Numbered from the stretch's first letter, positions 47,797 through 57,055 are shown. The stretch is 64,000 bases of DNA from CAVUMR01 sp963742715 (GCA_963742715.1 CAVUMR010000002.1:1612001-1676000), one strand, 5' to 3'. Notes: a model not told the origin generated them from the letters alone. A program made the numbers and translations.

Positions 47797-48088
47797 TGCC
47801 GCCTCCGTCGCGCTAGCCGCTCGGGCGCAGAGCCCGGGCGCTGACACTGCGTGCGGACGTCGCCCCTCACCGCGGGCACGTCAGCCCACCACTGTCTCCC
47901 CCTGCACGGTACACGCGCCCACGCCGGCCGTCCGCTCCGCGTCAGGGCTGCCCACCGGGCCCATCGATCACCCTGAATCCAGCGGGTCACAACGTCGCGA
48001 CGGCCGCGGCGGAGGGCGATTCGAGCCGTCCAACGGGGACGTTCGGGCGCGGTTGCGACACCGGGCCGCCCCGGGCCGATCGCGCGAC

Positions 48089-48856
48089 TCAGCGACCCAG
48101 CGGGTCGCGCAGGCCGGCCTGGACCAGGGCGGCGTGCAGCCGCAGCGACAGCGCGGCCAACTCGCGGACGGTCTCGGCCGCGTGGGCCCGCGCCTGCGGG
48201 TTCCGCTGCCGGATCAGTGGAGCCACCACCTGCTCGAACAGGCCGATCTCCCGGTCGGCCGCGGCCCGGTACGGACGCAGGTGCCGCGGCTCCAGACCGA
48301 ACTGGGCCAGCCGGTTGACCACCTTGGCGATCTCCACCGCGTCCGCGTCGTAGTAGCCGCCGGTACGCGGACTGAGCAGGCCGTACTGCTCGTACGCGCG
48401 CAACTGCTCCTCGGTGATCTCCGCCTGTTCCAGTAACTCCGCCCGGGACAGCCGCAGGTCGCCGGTCTCGGTAGCGAAATCCGGCGCGGTCGGCAGCTCG
48501 CCGACCGGGATCAGCGCCAACTGGTACCGCGGGCCACCGTCTTCGGCCGGCAGCGCCGGCGATCCGTCCTCGGAGTCGAGCGCGTCCAGTTGCTCGCGGA
48601 TCACCCGCAGCGGCAGGTAGTGATCGCGCTGGGCGGTCAGGACGTACGTCAGCCGGGCCAGGTCGTCGTAGCTGTACTTGCGATAGCCGGAGGCGGTCCG
48701 CTGCGGTTCCACCAGGCCTTCGGCCTCGAGGAACCGCAGCTTGGAGATAGTCGTGTCGGGAAAATCGGTACGCAGCCGAGCGAGCACCTCACCGATGCTC
48801 ATCAGCCCCACCGCAGAACCGGACGCGCGAGCAACCGCGCCCTCCGACCCGACCAA
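48089..48856 (-). CDS. MerR family regulator (Rv1828-like)
   Basis: This 255-residue MerR protein has a winged helix-turn-helix (MSIGEVLARLRTDFPDTTIS, KLRFLEAEGLVEPQRTASGY, RKYSYDDLARLTYVLTAQRD) and a distinct C-terminal helical domain with LTEEQL-like ITEEQLRAYEQYGLLSPR. The likely start is TTG 48856 with GGGGGAG upstream; ATG 48802 would trim the N-terminal tail. It follows garA on the same strand, as in mycobacteria. Confidence 0.88.
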   Translation of the reverse strand: MVGSEGAVARASGSAVGLMSIGEVLARLRTDFPDTTISKLRFLEAEGLVEPQRTASGYRKYSYDDLARLTYVLTAQRDHYLPLRVIREQLDALDSEDGSPALPAEDGGPRYQLALIPVGELPTAPDFATETGDLRLSRAELLEQAEITEEQLRAYEQYGLLSPRTGGYYDADAVEIAKVVNRLAQFGLEPRHLRPYRAAADREIGLFEQVVAPLIRQRNPQARAHAAETVRELAALSLRLHAALVQAGLRDPLGR

Positions 48857-48866
48857 TGCGCTCCCC

Positions 48867-49307
48867 CTACGCGTCGTCCGCCTTCGGCCCCGCGATGAAG
48901 ACCAGCCGGAACTTGCCGATCTGCACCTCGTCGCTGTTGCTCAGCGTAGCCGTCTCGACCCGTTCTCTGTTGACATACGTGCCGTTGAGGCTACCTACGT
49001 CGCGCACCGTGAACACGCCTCCCTCGCGATGGAATTCGGCGTGTCGGCGGGACACCGTGACATCGTCCAGGAAGATGTCGCTGTCCGGGTGCCGGCCACT
49101 CGTCGTCACGTCGTGATCGAGCAGGAACCGGGCGCCCGCGTTCGGACCGCGGCGTACCACCAGCAGAGCCGTGCCTGGGGGCAGCGAGCCCGCCAGACGG
49201 CCAGGTACGACATCACTGTCCGGACCCTCGAGCAGCTCGTCGAGAGCCCCAAGGTTCATGGTCGACGTGACGTCGAGTGGAGGAAACTCGTCGTCGGGGC
49301 GGGTCAT
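48867..49307 (-). CDS. garA: FHA-domain metabolic switch protein GarA (OdhI-type)
   Basis: GarA/OdhI binds and inhibits 2-oxoglutarate dehydrogenase and controls glutamate metabolism; phosphorylation of an N-terminal Thr turns it off. The 146-residue protein has the FHA signature TTSGRHPDSDIFLDDVTVSR, RRHAEF and VGSLNGTYVNRE. The classical ETTS phospho-motif is replaced by VTSTMNL near residue 13, so kinase control may differ. The gcvH gene lies upstream on the same strand. Confidence 0.95.
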   Translation of the reverse strand: MTRPDDEFPPLDVTSTMNLGALDELLEGPDSDVVPGRLAGSLPPGTALLVVRRGPNAGARFLLDHDVTTSGRHPDSDIFLDDVTVSRRHAEFHREGGVFTVRDVGSLNGTYVNRERVETATLSNSDEVQIGKFRLVFIAGPKADDA

Positions 49308-49532
49308 TGGACCACCTCAAGAAGTCGGTACACGATCGGCGTAAGAAAGCTGGCGGAGACCGGCGATGGATCATCATCCCTCGCGCCGTGAGGCAATGCT
49401 TAACCGACCGTGAAAATCCTCGATCGACGCGGCGAGCCTAACGACGGCCGAAACAGAGGGTCAACCAAACGCGCAGGTAGAGCCCTCATGCGATGTCTGC
49501 CAGCGGCAGCGACACACCGGAACGGCGGTCGA

Positions 49533-49919
49533 CTACCCCTTTTCAGTCAACTCCCGGTAGGCCGTCGCATCCAGCAGACCGTCCAGGACGGATGCGTCGG
49601 CGAGCTCTATCTCGACCATCCAGCCACCGCCGTACGGGTCGCTGTTGACCAGCTCCGGCGAGTTGGAAAGGTCGTCGTTGCGTGCTCGTATCGTGCCGGC
49701 CAGCGGGGCGTAGATGTCCGACACGCTCTTGGTCGACTCCACCTCGCCGAGCGGGTCCCCGGCACCCACCGCGGTGTCAACGTCGGGAAGTTGGACGTAC
49801 ACGATGTCGCCGAGTGCGTCCTGGGCGAAGTGGGTGATGCCAACCCGTACGGTTGCGCCGTCCCCGGTCGGTCTGACCCATTCGTGCTCTGCGGTGTACC
49901 GCAGGTCTTCCGGGATCAC
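49533..49919 (-). CDS. gcvH: Glycine cleavage system H protein
   Basis: This 128-residue lipoyl carrier shuttles the aminomethyl group between P and T proteins. The lipoyl Lys is in GEVESTKSVSDIYAP, and the fold core has YTAEHEWVRP and ITHFAQDALGDIVYVQLP. The start MIPEDLRYTAEHEW is typical. It is expressed from the sbp/DUF881 side of the operon, separate from gcvP. Confidence 0.97.
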   Translation of the reverse strand: MIPEDLRYTAEHEWVRPTGDGATVRVGITHFAQDALGDIVYVQLPDVDTAVGAGDPLGEVESTKSVSDIYAPLAGTIRARNDDLSNSPELVNSDPYGGGWMVEIELADASVLDGLLDATAYRELTEKG

Positions 49920-49952
49920 CGTGATTCTCTTCCCTTCGCTGTCCGCCCCTGG

Positions 49953-50789
49953 TCAGGACGCCGGACGGGCGTACCTGGGGGTGTGCACCTGACGCAGTGC
50001 GTCCACCTCTACCACGTCAGGTTCGTGGACGACCACGCTACCGCCCTTGCGTCGCACCGTATCCCCGACCCCGCCAGGGATGTTGAGGGCCGCTCGCATG
50101 GTGTCCGGGTCACCGATCACGCTGATCGTGTACGGGGCGGACAGCCGCTGGCCGTCGACCAGCAGCTCGTCGCCGTCGTCGACGAAGTAGCTCGACGCCA
50201 CGATCCGGACCGCCGTGCCGTCGGAACCGGAGAGCTCCATCGCCTCCGCGCCGGCGCCCCGGAGTTCCTCCACCGCGTCCAACACGACCTCGGCCCGGAT
50301 CGGTCCGGTGCCCGGAATCAGCCCGATGGACAGGCCCGGGCCTTCCGCGGCCAACGTGCCGGACAGGATGCCGAGCTCGTCGGCGCGCCGGCGCGCCTCG
50401 TCCAGGGCGGCTTCCCGCCCCGCCACGCCGGAGTTGATCTGCTCCCGGCTCACCTCGAGCGACGACACCTCCTGGCGCAGCCGCTCCTTGCGGGCGTCCA
50501 GGTCGTCCAGGATGCGGACCAGGTCGTCCTGGCGCGCGGTCGCCAGCCCCGGATCGGACTGGTTGCTCTTGACCTGCACGACCAGCCCGAACCCGAGCAG
50601 GCCGACGAGCACCCCGATCAGCGCGCCGGCCCGGTTCGGACGGCGGGACCGGCGCTCATCGGCCGCGTCGGCGCCAGCAGGGTCAGCGCTAGCAGGGTCG
50701 GCGCCGGCCGCGTCAGCACCGTCAAGCCGTTCGGGCGCGTCGGCGGCGTCGAGCTGCTCTGGCGCGTCCCGCTCGGGCACGTCAGCCAT
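49953..50789 (-). CDS. DUF881 family membrane protein
   Basis: This 278-residue protein has an acidic N-terminal tail of about 50 residues, one span (ALIGVLVGLLGFGLVVQV) and a coiled-coil (about 85-130). Its outside domain carries the DUF881 signature VVLDAVEELRGAGAEAMELS, then VDGQRLSAPYTISVIGDP. It is one of two DUF881 proteins flanking sbp, as in mycobacteria (Rv1825). ATG 50789 is used; GTG 50801 is possible. Confidence 0.9.
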   Translation of the reverse strand: MADVPERDAPEQLDAADAPERLDGADAAGADPASADPAGADAADERRSRRPNRAGALIGVLVGLLGFGLVVQVKSNQSDPGLATARQDDLVRILDDLDARKERLRQEVSSLEVSREQINSGVAGREAALDEARRRADELGILSGTLAAEGPGLSIGLIPGTGPIRAEVVLDAVEELRGAGAEAMELSGSDGTAVRIVASSYFVDDGDELLVDGQRLSAPYTISVIGDPDTMRAALNIPGGVGDTVRRKGGSVVVHEPDVVEVDALRQVHTPRYARPAS

Positions 50790-50838
50790 CAGCTGGTCCA
50801 CTCACGGATGCCAGCGCACGCACGCCTACCCACCCGGG

Positions 50839-51171
50839 TCACGCATTCAACAGGTGCCGCCGAATAGCGGCCACGTTGCCGAATATTCGGATGCCGAGCA
50901 CGACGACCACGCCGGTCGACAGCTGACCACCGACCCCGAGCTTGTCGCCGAGGTACACGATGAGCGCCGCGATGAGCACGTTGGACACGAACGAGATGAC
51001 GAACTGACGGTCGTCGAAGATCTTGTCCATTCGCGCCCGGATGCCACCGAACACGGCGTCCAGTGCGGCGACCACGGCTATCGGCAGGTACGGCTGGAGT
51101 GCGACCGGCACCGTCGGCTCGAGTATCAGCCCGAGCACGACGCCAGCGACCAGCGCGGCTACCGCGATCAT
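50839..51171 (-). CDS. sbp: Small basic protein Sbp (DUF1290)
   Basis: This 110-residue three-span membrane protein of the DUF1290 family contains VAALDAVFGGIRARMDKIFD and VLIAALIVYLGDKLGV. It always lies between DUF881 genes in actinobacteria, suggesting a complex. Its ATG overlaps the upstream stop by four bases (ATGA). Confidence 0.93.
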   Translation of the reverse strand: MIAVAALVAGVVLGLILEPTVPVALQPYLPIAVVAALDAVFGGIRARMDKIFDDRQFVISFVSNVLIAALIVYLGDKLGVGGQLSTGVVVVLGIRIFGNVAAIRRHLLNA

Positions 51172-52091
51172 CGAGTACCTCCCGGCGAGGATCGTAAGGG
51201 GCTCGGTGTCGGGCGGGCGTACCGGAGCTGCGGATCCGCTGCCGCCGGCAGGGTCAGGTCATCCCGGGACCGCACCGAGAAACCCATCCGGTAGTCCGTC
51301 ACGTACCGCTGGAACCGTTTCGCCGTACCGGACCCGCCGAACTCGTCGGCCAGCTCGTCCGGACCGATCGCCTGTACCCGGTACGGGCTGGTCACCGGGC
51401 GGAAGTCGACCAGGATGGCCGCGCCGGCGGTACGGATGGTCGAGGTGGCGGCCAGCCGCTGCCCGTTGATCGAGATCGCCTCCGCGCCGGACCGCCACAG
51501 CGCGTTGACGATGTCCTGCAGATCCCGGTCGAACACCCGGCCGAGATTCTCCGCCGTCCGGTCCCCCGTCACCGGATCCCTCGGCGTCTCGGCGTCGGAC
51601 ACGGTCACCACCGCACCGTCGCCCCGCACGGCGGCGAGACCGGTACCGGCCTCCAGGGCCCGCAACCGGGCCACCTCGGCCGGGTCACCGGCGGCCAGCG
51701 CCTCATCCCGCGCCCGGGCCACCTGCTCGCGCAGCAGGTCCGCCCGCCGCTGCATGACGTCGGTCTCGGCCCGCCGGTTCCGCACGTCCTGGACGAGCTC
51801 GGCCCGGGCCCGGGCCGACTCGGGCTGCTCGGCGACCGCGTTGCGGTACGCGACCGCGAGCAGCAGGCCGAACGCGAGCAGCACGATCGCGGTCAGCGCG
51901 GAAGCGGTCGCCCGCCCGGACCGCGAGCCGGGGCCGCGTTCGGCCCGGCGGATCGCGGCCCGCTGGTACCCCGGATCGATCGACTGGGCGAGCACCCGCG
52001 CGAGCAGGTCACCGCCGGTACCCCGGTCCTGGCCGCGCGGCTTCCGCGGCGCCGGCCCGGGCGTCGCGGACGGCTTCGGCGGAACGGTCAC
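51168..52091 (-). CDS. DUF881 family membrane protein (second copy)
   Basis: This 307-residue protein has a Pro-rich basic N-terminus, one span (ASALTAIVLLAFGLLLAVAY), a coiled coil (residues 120-170) and a DUF881 domain with NALWRSGAEAISINGQRLAA. GTG 52091 overlaps the pgsA stop (GTGA), so translation is coupled. It matches the Rv1823 position. Confidence 0.9.
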   Translation of the reverse strand: MTVPPKPSATPGPAPRKPRGQDRGTGGDLLARVLAQSIDPGYQRAAIRRAERGPGSRSGRATASALTAIVLLAFGLLLAVAYRNAVAEQPESARARAELVQDVRNRRAETDVMQRRADLLREQVARARDEALAAGDPAEVARLRALEAGTGLAAVRGDGAVVTVSDAETPRDPVTGDRTAENLGRVFDRDLQDIVNALWRSGAEAISINGQRLAATSTIRTAGAAILVDFRPVTSPYRVQAIGPDELADEFGGSGTAKRFQRYVTDYRMGFSVRSRDDLTLPAAADPQLRYARPTPSPLRSSPGGTR

Positions 52092-52732
52092 GTACCGACC
52101 GCGGCCGCGCCGGCGCGTCGGGCCGCTCGTACCAGCCGGTCCGCCTGGACCAGGTACAGCGCGCCGGCGCACCAGTACAGCGCCGTGCCCCACACCGCGA
52201 GGGACCAGCCGACCGGTCGGAAGACGCTCTCCGCGGTACCGCCGAACGAGGCGAGCAGCAGCGCCGGGAACGCGACCAGCAGTACGAACGTCGCGGCCTT
52301 GCCGAGGAAGTGCACCGGCGGCGGGCCGTACCCGTACCGGGCCAGCACCGGCAGGCTGGCGCCGACCACGACTTCGCGCAGCAGCAACAGCCCGGCCAGT
52401 TGCCAGGGCACGATGTCCCGCACGGTGAGCGCCAGCACGGTGGCGACGATGTACAACCGGTCCGCGGTCGGATCGAGCAACTGGCCGAGCCGGCTGACCT
52501 GACCGAGCCGGCGGGCCAGTTGGCCGTCCACCCAGTCCGACGAGCCGCCGATGATCAGCACGATCAGGGCCGCGAGGTCGGCGTGGGTGACCAGCACCAG
52601 GTAGAGGAACAGCGGTACCCCGAGCAGCCGCGCCGCGCTGACCAGGTTCGGCAGCGTGAACACGCGCCATGGCCGGGCCGCGGCGGGGCCGGTGGTCGGA
52701 CGCGTGGACGCGTCCCCATGCTGCTCCGTCAC
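52088..52732 (-). CDS. pgsA: CDP-alcohol phosphatidyltransferase (PgsA-type)
   Basis: This 214-residue membrane enzyme transfers a phosphatidyl group from CDP-diacylglycerol to an alcohol, probably glycerol-3-phosphate. The family motif is DWVDGQLARRLGQVSRLGQL followed by LDPTADRL, giving DG, AR, G and DxxxD in order. GTG 52732 has GGAGG upstream. It is the first gene of the DUF881/sbp operon, in the Rv1822 position. Confidence 0.93.
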   Translation of the reverse strand: MTEQHGDASTRPTTGPAAARPWRVFTLPNLVSAARLLGVPLFLYLVLVTHADLAALIVLIIGGSSDWVDGQLARRLGQVSRLGQLLDPTADRLYIVATVLALTVRDIVPWQLAGLLLLREVVVGASLPVLARYGYGPPPVHFLGKAATFVLLVAFPALLLASFGGTAESVFRPVGWSLAVWGTALYWCAGALYLVQADRLVRAARRAGAAAVGT

Positions 52733-52804
52733 CGAGCCCCCTCCATGACCCGCGGACCGGGCATCCGCGGCGTGCTCACCCGGCGCGGCCAAGGTCGCGC
52801 ACCA

Positions 52805-52879
52805 GCGTACCCAGCCGGCAATCGCACTGCGGCTGGGTACGCGTGGTGTGGCGGTCGGGCGCTGTGCGTCACAGCGCCC
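52805..52879. terminator. Two perfect hairpins between the membrane-protein gene and pgsA
   Basis: Hairpin one (52805-52842) is GCGTACCCAGCC with GGCTGGGTACGC and a 14-base loop. Hairpin two (52857-52879) is GGGCGCTGTG with CACAGCGCCC and a 3-base loop. The second is 62 bases after the stop of the upstream minus-strand gene, so it is a likely terminator. The first, nearer pgsA, could be an operator. Confidence 0.6.
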
Positions 52880-52940
52880 TGAGCATCCTAGGAAGCTAGG
52901 CCAATGGTGGTTCTCCGGCGAGCCAGGAAACCGCGGCGGA

Positions 52941-53624
52941 TCAGGTGCGCGCCAACTCCCGGGTAGTCGCGGCCGCTGCGGCCGGTATCCGCCCGGCGCG
53001 CAGGAGTCCGACGCTGATGACGATCACCCAGATGCTGGTCACACCGCCGGCGAAGGCCGTGGTCCCCCAGCCTTCCGCGCTGTAGAACCGGGCCGGTTCC
53101 GAGCCGAAGAACATCCCGGGTACCAGCGCCAGGTGGAACACGGCGAGCAGGTAGGACAGCTTCCCCATCCACGCCGGCGCCAGGCCGGTACGCCGGATCG
53201 CGTAGCCGATCCCGATCAGCAGTACCGCCGCAAGCAGCCGCGACATCGAGCTGTGCAGCAGGAAGGTGCCGGGCGCCAGCGGCCCGTCGATGGTCGGATC
53301 GATCGGCGCGGCGCTCGCGATCGCGGTACCCGCCTCCATGGACATCGCGACCAGCTCGATCCCGACCCACACCGCGCCGGCGGTCTGCACCGTCGTACCG
53401 ACCCAGTCCAGGCCCGGGTGTACCCGCCGGATCAGCTGCCCCAGCGCCACGAAGAACACCATCAGCAGGATGACGGAGCACGTCCCGATCAGGACCCGGC
53501 TGAGGATGTTCCAGTCCGGCGGCGCGCCGTCGTACATGAAGTACAGCGGTATCTCGATCATCAGCAGTACCGCGGCGCTCAGGCCGAACAATGCGGCCGC
53601 GCGTCGCAGGCTTTCCTCGGTCAT
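52941..53624 (-). CDS. Integral membrane protein, DUF4386-like
   Basis: This 227-residue protein has six predicted spans, starts MTEESLRRAAALFGLSAAVL and shows HPGLDWVGTTVQTAGAVWVG. ATG 53624 follows AAGGGGAA. No catalytic residues are clear. It is divergent from the two-component system. Confidence 0.75.
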   Translation of the reverse strand: MTEESLRRAAALFGLSAAVLLMIEIPLYFMYDGAPPDWNILSRVLIGTCSVILLMVFFVALGQLIRRVHPGLDWVGTTVQTAGAVWVGIELVAMSMEAGTAIASAAPIDPTIDGPLAPGTFLLHSSMSRLLAAVLLIGIGYAIRRTGLAPAWMGKLSYLLAVFHLALVPGMFFGSEPARFYSAEGWGTTAFAGGVTSIWVIVISVGLLRAGRIPAAAAATTRELART

Positions 53625-53781
53625 GTCGTTCCCCTTGGTCGACTCGGGCCGCTCCCCATCGGGCTGCCCGTTGTACGTCGAGCCTGTCAACGCGCCGGGG
53701 CCGAAACACGGGCACCAGAACCCCATCGGAGGTAGACCTGACACCACTGATCCGAGCGGACCGCCGAACCAGAATGAGGCC

Positions 53782-55101
53782 ATGACCCCGAGCAACTGGA
53801 ACGTCGAGGCGGTACGCGACTGGGTCCGACCGCGGACCATCGAAACAGGTCGGGCCCTGGTGGTGGGCGCGGTGTTCTTCGCCGCCGCCATACCGCTGCT
53901 GGTGCTGACCATCGTCGCCATCGGCCTGATCCCGGTGTTCGGCGTGGGCCTGGTGCTGCTGCCCGCGGTACTGGTCGGGGTGCGTGGACTCGCCGACGAA
54001 CGGCGGCGGCTGGCCGGGCGCTGGACCGGGGTGCCGATCGACTCGCCGTACCGCCCGGCCCCACCGCCGGCCTCCTCGTGGCTGGCCGGTACCTGGCGGC
54101 GCGCCACCTGGCTGCTGACCGATCCGGCCACCTGGCGGGACCTGCTCTGGCTGCTCGGCGCGCCGTTCCAGCTCGCGCTCGGGCTGCTGCCGGCCGGACT
54201 GATCGTCTACGGGGGCGAGGGCGTGCTGGTCGCGCCACTGCTCGGTCCGCAGCTGCGAGGTGGCTGGGGCTACGGCATCGGCCTGCTCACCGACCTGCCC
54301 GGCGAGAGCTACCTCGCCATCCCGCAGGGGCTGCTGCTGATCGCACTCGGGCTGCGGATCGCTCCGGCCGTACACCGGCTGCACAGCCAGTTCGCCCGGA
54401 CGCTGCTGGCGCCGACGCCGTCGGCCGAGCTGGCGGAGCGCGTCGACCAGCTGACCCGCACCCGCAGCGACGCGGTCGACGCGCAGGCGGTCGAGCTGCG
54501 CCGGATCGAACGGGACCTGCACGACGGCGCACAGGCCCGGCTGGTCGCGCTCGGGATGAGCCTGGGCATGGCCGAGGACCTGCTGGAGTCGGATCCGGAG
54601 ACCGCCCGGCGACTCCTCGCCGAGGCCCGCGTCACCGGCGCGCAGGCGCTGACGGACCTGCGTGACCTGGTCCGCGGCATCCATCCGCCGGTGCTCGCCG
54701 AGCGCGGCCTGGACGGCGCGGTGCGGGCGGTCGCGCTCACCCTGCCGATCCCGGTACAGGTCTCGGTGGAGTTGCCCGGTCGGCCGCCCGCACCGGTGGA
54801 GACGGCGGCGTACTTCGCGGTCGCCGAGGCGCTGGCGAACGTCGCGAAGCACAGCGGTGCCACCAGCGCCGAGGTCCGGTTGTCGTACCTGGGTCGCAGG
54901 CTCCAGCTTGTGGTCAGCGACGATGGCGCGGGCGGCGCCAATCCCGGCGGCAGCGGCCTACGGGGCATCAGCCGCCGGTTGGCCGCCTTCGACGGCACGC
55001 TCACCGTGACCAGTCCCGCCGGCGGCCCGACCCTGTTGATCATGGAGATACCGTGCGCGTTGTCATCGCCGAAGACCTCGCCCTCCTCCGCGACGGGTTG
55101 A
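53782..55101 (+). CDS. Sensor histidine kinase (NarL-partner type)
   Basis: This 439-residue kinase has an N-terminal membrane sensor region with about four to six spans (residues 28-195), then HisKA_3 with the phospho-His in RRIERDLHDGAQARLVALGM. Its ATPase domain has AEALANVAKHSG (N-box) and VSDDGAGGANPGGSGL (G-boxes). The 3-prime end overlaps the response regulator by 49 bases, strong evidence of coupling. ATG 53782 is used. Confidence 0.92.
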   Translation: MTPSNWNVEAVRDWVRPRTIETGRALVVGAVFFAAAIPLLVLTIVAIGLIPVFGVGLVLLPAVLVGVRGLADERRRLAGRWTGVPIDSPYRPAPPPASSWLAGTWRRATWLLTDPATWRDLLWLLGAPFQLALGLLPAGLIVYGGEGVLVAPLLGPQLRGGWGYGIGLLTDLPGESYLAIPQGLLLIALGLRIAPAVHRLHSQFARTLLAPTPSAELAERVDQLTRTRSDAVDAQAVELRRIERDLHDGAQARLVALGMSLGMAEDLLESDPETARRLLAEARVTGAQALTDLRDLVRGIHPPVLAERGLDGAVRAVALTLPIPVQVSVELPGRPPAPVETAAYFAVAEALANVAKHSGATSAEVRLSYLGRRLQLVVSDDGAGGANPGGSGLRGISRRLAAFDGTLTVTSPAGGPTLLIMEIPCALSSPKTSPSSATG

Positions 55102-55697
55102 CCCGGCTGCTGGAGGCGTACGACTGCGAGGTCGTGGAGGCGGTGGACAACGGGCCGGCGCTGCTGCCGGCGCTGACGAGACAACAGCCGGACGTGGCCG
55201 TGATCGACGTACGATTGCCGCCGACCTTCACCGACGAGGGGCTGCGAGCCGCGCTGGCCGCCCGCGAAGCGCTGCCCGGCCTGCCGGTACTGATCCTGTC
55301 CCAGCACGTCGAGCAGTTGTACGCCCGGGAGCTGCTGTCCGACCGGCGCGGCGGGGTCGGGTACCTGCTCAAGGACCGGGTCTCGGACGTACGGCAGTTC
55401 ATCGACGCGGTACGCCGGGTCGCCGCCGGCGGTACCGCGCTCGATCCGGAGGTGATCGCGCAACTGCTCAACCGGCGCCGTCAGGACGAACCGTTGGCGC
55501 AGCTCACCCCGCGGGAACGCGAAGTACTCGGGTTGATGGCCGAGGGCCGGTCCAACGCCGCGATCGCCAGCGCGCTGTACGTCACCGAGAAGGCGGTCGC
55601 GAAACACACCAACAACATCTTCAGCAAGCTCGGCATGCCGCCCTCGGAAGAGGACAACCGCCGGGTGCTGGCCGTGCTGGCGTACCTCAACGGATGA
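55053..55697 (+). CDS. LuxR/NarL-type response regulator
   Basis: This 214-residue regulator has a receiver domain (MRVVIAEDLALLRDGLTRLL, phospho-Asp in VAVIDVRLPPTF, Lys in YLLKDRV) and a LuxR helix-turn-helix (LTPREREVLGLMAEGRSNAA, YVTEKAVAKHTNNIFSKLG). It pairs with the upstream kinase. GTG 55053 lies inside the kinase gene. Confidence 0.94.
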   Translation: MRVVIAEDLALLRDGLTRLLEAYDCEVVEAVDNGPALLPALTRQQPDVAVIDVRLPPTFTDEGLRAALAAREALPGLPVLILSQHVEQLYARELLSDRRGGVGYLLKDRVSDVRQFIDAVRRVAAGGTALDPEVIAQLLNRRRQDEPLAQLTPREREVLGLMAEGRSNAAIASALYVTEKAVAKHTNNIFSKLGMPPSEEDNRRVLAVLAYLNG

Positions 55698-55699
55698 CC

Positions 55700-55754
55700 G
55701 CCCCACCAGATGACGGGGCCCACCAGCATGACCGGCCCCACCAGATGACCGGGG
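55700..55754 (+). repeat. Short tandem repeat after the response regulator
   Basis: Three near copies of CCCACCAGATGACCGGGG (18 bases, one or two mismatches) fill the 79-base gap before the AlkZ-like gene. Confidence 0.7.
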
Positions 55755-55776
55755 CACCTCGGGACGGAGGCGCTGG

Positions 55777-57024
55777 ATGACGGGATCGACGGACCTGCCG
55801 CGGCTGTCCTGGCCGGAGGTGTCGGCCCGGCGGCTGGAGCGCCAGGGTCTGCTGGAGCCGGCGTCCGGGGCCCGCCCCGCCGACCTGGCCGCCGCGATGT
55901 GCGGCGCACACGCACAGGTGCTGTCCGCGGCCGAGCTGTCCATCGCGCTGCGGATGGCCGGCGGCACGCGCACGGAGGTGCAGGCCGCGCTGTGGTCGGA
56001 GCGGAGCCTGGTCAAGACGCACGGACCGCGCGGCACCGTGCACCTGCTGCCCACCGCCGACCTGCCGATGTGGACCGGCGCGCTGTCGGCGGTCCCGCCG
56101 CCGGCCAGCCCGTTCCCGCCGGAGGTACGGCTGACTCCCGAGCAGACCGAGCAGGTGATCGAGGCGGCCGGCGCGGTGACCAGCGACGCCGAGCTGGACA
56201 TCGACGAGTTGACCGAGGCGATCGTCGCCACCACCGGCTCCTGGGCGGGCGACCTGGTGATGCCCGCCTTCCAGGGGATGTGGCCGCGGTGGCGGCAGGC
56301 GCTCGGCGCGGCGGCCCACCGCGGGGCGCTGTGCTACGGCCCCAACCGCGGTCGCCGGGTGACGTACACCAACCCGGCCCGCTGGCTGCCCGGCTTCGCG
56401 CCCGCCGACGGGACGGTCGCGCTCACCGAGCTGGTCCGGCGGTACCTGCGGGCGTACGGGCCGGCGACCCCACGGCAGTTCGCGCAGTGGATCGGCGGAA
56501 CCCCCGGCTGGGCGACCCGACTGTTCGAGTCGCTCGCCACCGAGTCGCTCGCCGCCAAGCCACTCGCCACCAAGCCACTCGCCACCGACTCGCTCGCCAC
56601 CGGGTCGCTCGCCGCCGGGCTCCACCAGGTGGACTTCGACGGTACGCCCGCGTGGGTGGCAGCCGGTGACACCGCGATGCCGGCGGTGGCGCCGCGCGGG
56701 CTACGGCTGCTGCCCTACTTCGACGCGTACACCATCGGCAGTCAGCCGCGGCAGCGGCTGTTTCCCGGCCGAGCCGCCGAACGGGCTCTCAGCCCGTCCG
56801 GGCAGGCGGGCAACTTCCCGGTGCTGCTCGTCGACGGTACGGTCGCCGGCGTCTGGCACCAGCGCCGCTCCGGCCGCTATCTCGACCTCACGGTGGAGCC
56901 GCTCGGCCCCCTCGGCGCGAAGCGGCGGCGGGAGTTGGACGAGGAGGTCGACCGGATCGGGCTGATCCTCGACGGCACGCCGCGGCTGACCGTCGGCCCG
57001 GTGACCGTCGGCGGCCACGCCTAG
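55777..57024 (+). CDS. AlkZ-like DNA glycosylase / winged-helix domain protein
   Basis: This 415-residue protein of the HTH_42/AlkZ family unhooks or excises alkylated bases in known members. The start region ADLAAAMCGAHAQVLSAAEL aligns with the catalytic Q-x-Q of AlkZ; here residues 45-47 are His-Ala-Gln. The winged-helix signature follows as LVKTHGPRGTVHLLPTADL. A six-unit pentapeptide repeat interrupts the middle. It is adjacent to, and convergent with, the adenylation gene of a biosynthetic cluster, so a self-resistance role is possible. Confidence 0.72.
   Translation: MTGSTDLPRLSWPEVSARRLERQGLLEPASGARPADLAAAMCGAHAQVLSAAELSIALRMAGGTRTEVQAALWSERSLVKTHGPRGTVHLLPTADLPMWTGALSAVPPPASPFPPEVRLTPEQTEQVIEAAGAVTSDAELDIDELTEAIVATTGSWAGDLVMPAFQGMWPRWRQALGAAAHRGALCYGPNRGRRVTYTNPARWLPGFAPADGTVALTELVRRYLRAYGPATPRQFAQWIGGTPGWATRLFESLATESLAAKPLATKPLATDSLATGSLAAGLHQVDFDGTPAWVAAGDTAMPAVAPRGLRLLPYFDAYTIGSQPRQRLFPGRAAERALSPSGQAGNFPVLLVDGTVAGVWHQRRSGRYLDLTVEPLGPLGAKRRRELDEEVDRIGLILDGTPRLTVGPVTVGGHA
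56527..56616 (+). repeat. 15-bp coding minisatellite in the AlkZ-like gene
   Basis: Six in-frame 15-bp units (consensus GAGTCGCTCGCCACC) encode the pentapeptides ESLAT, ESLAA, KPLAT, KPLAT, DSLAT and GSLAA. The stretch is an insertion in the family alignment region. Confidence 0.9.
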
Positions 57025-57055
57025 TCCGTGACTGGCGGGGGTCCGTCGCGGCGGG

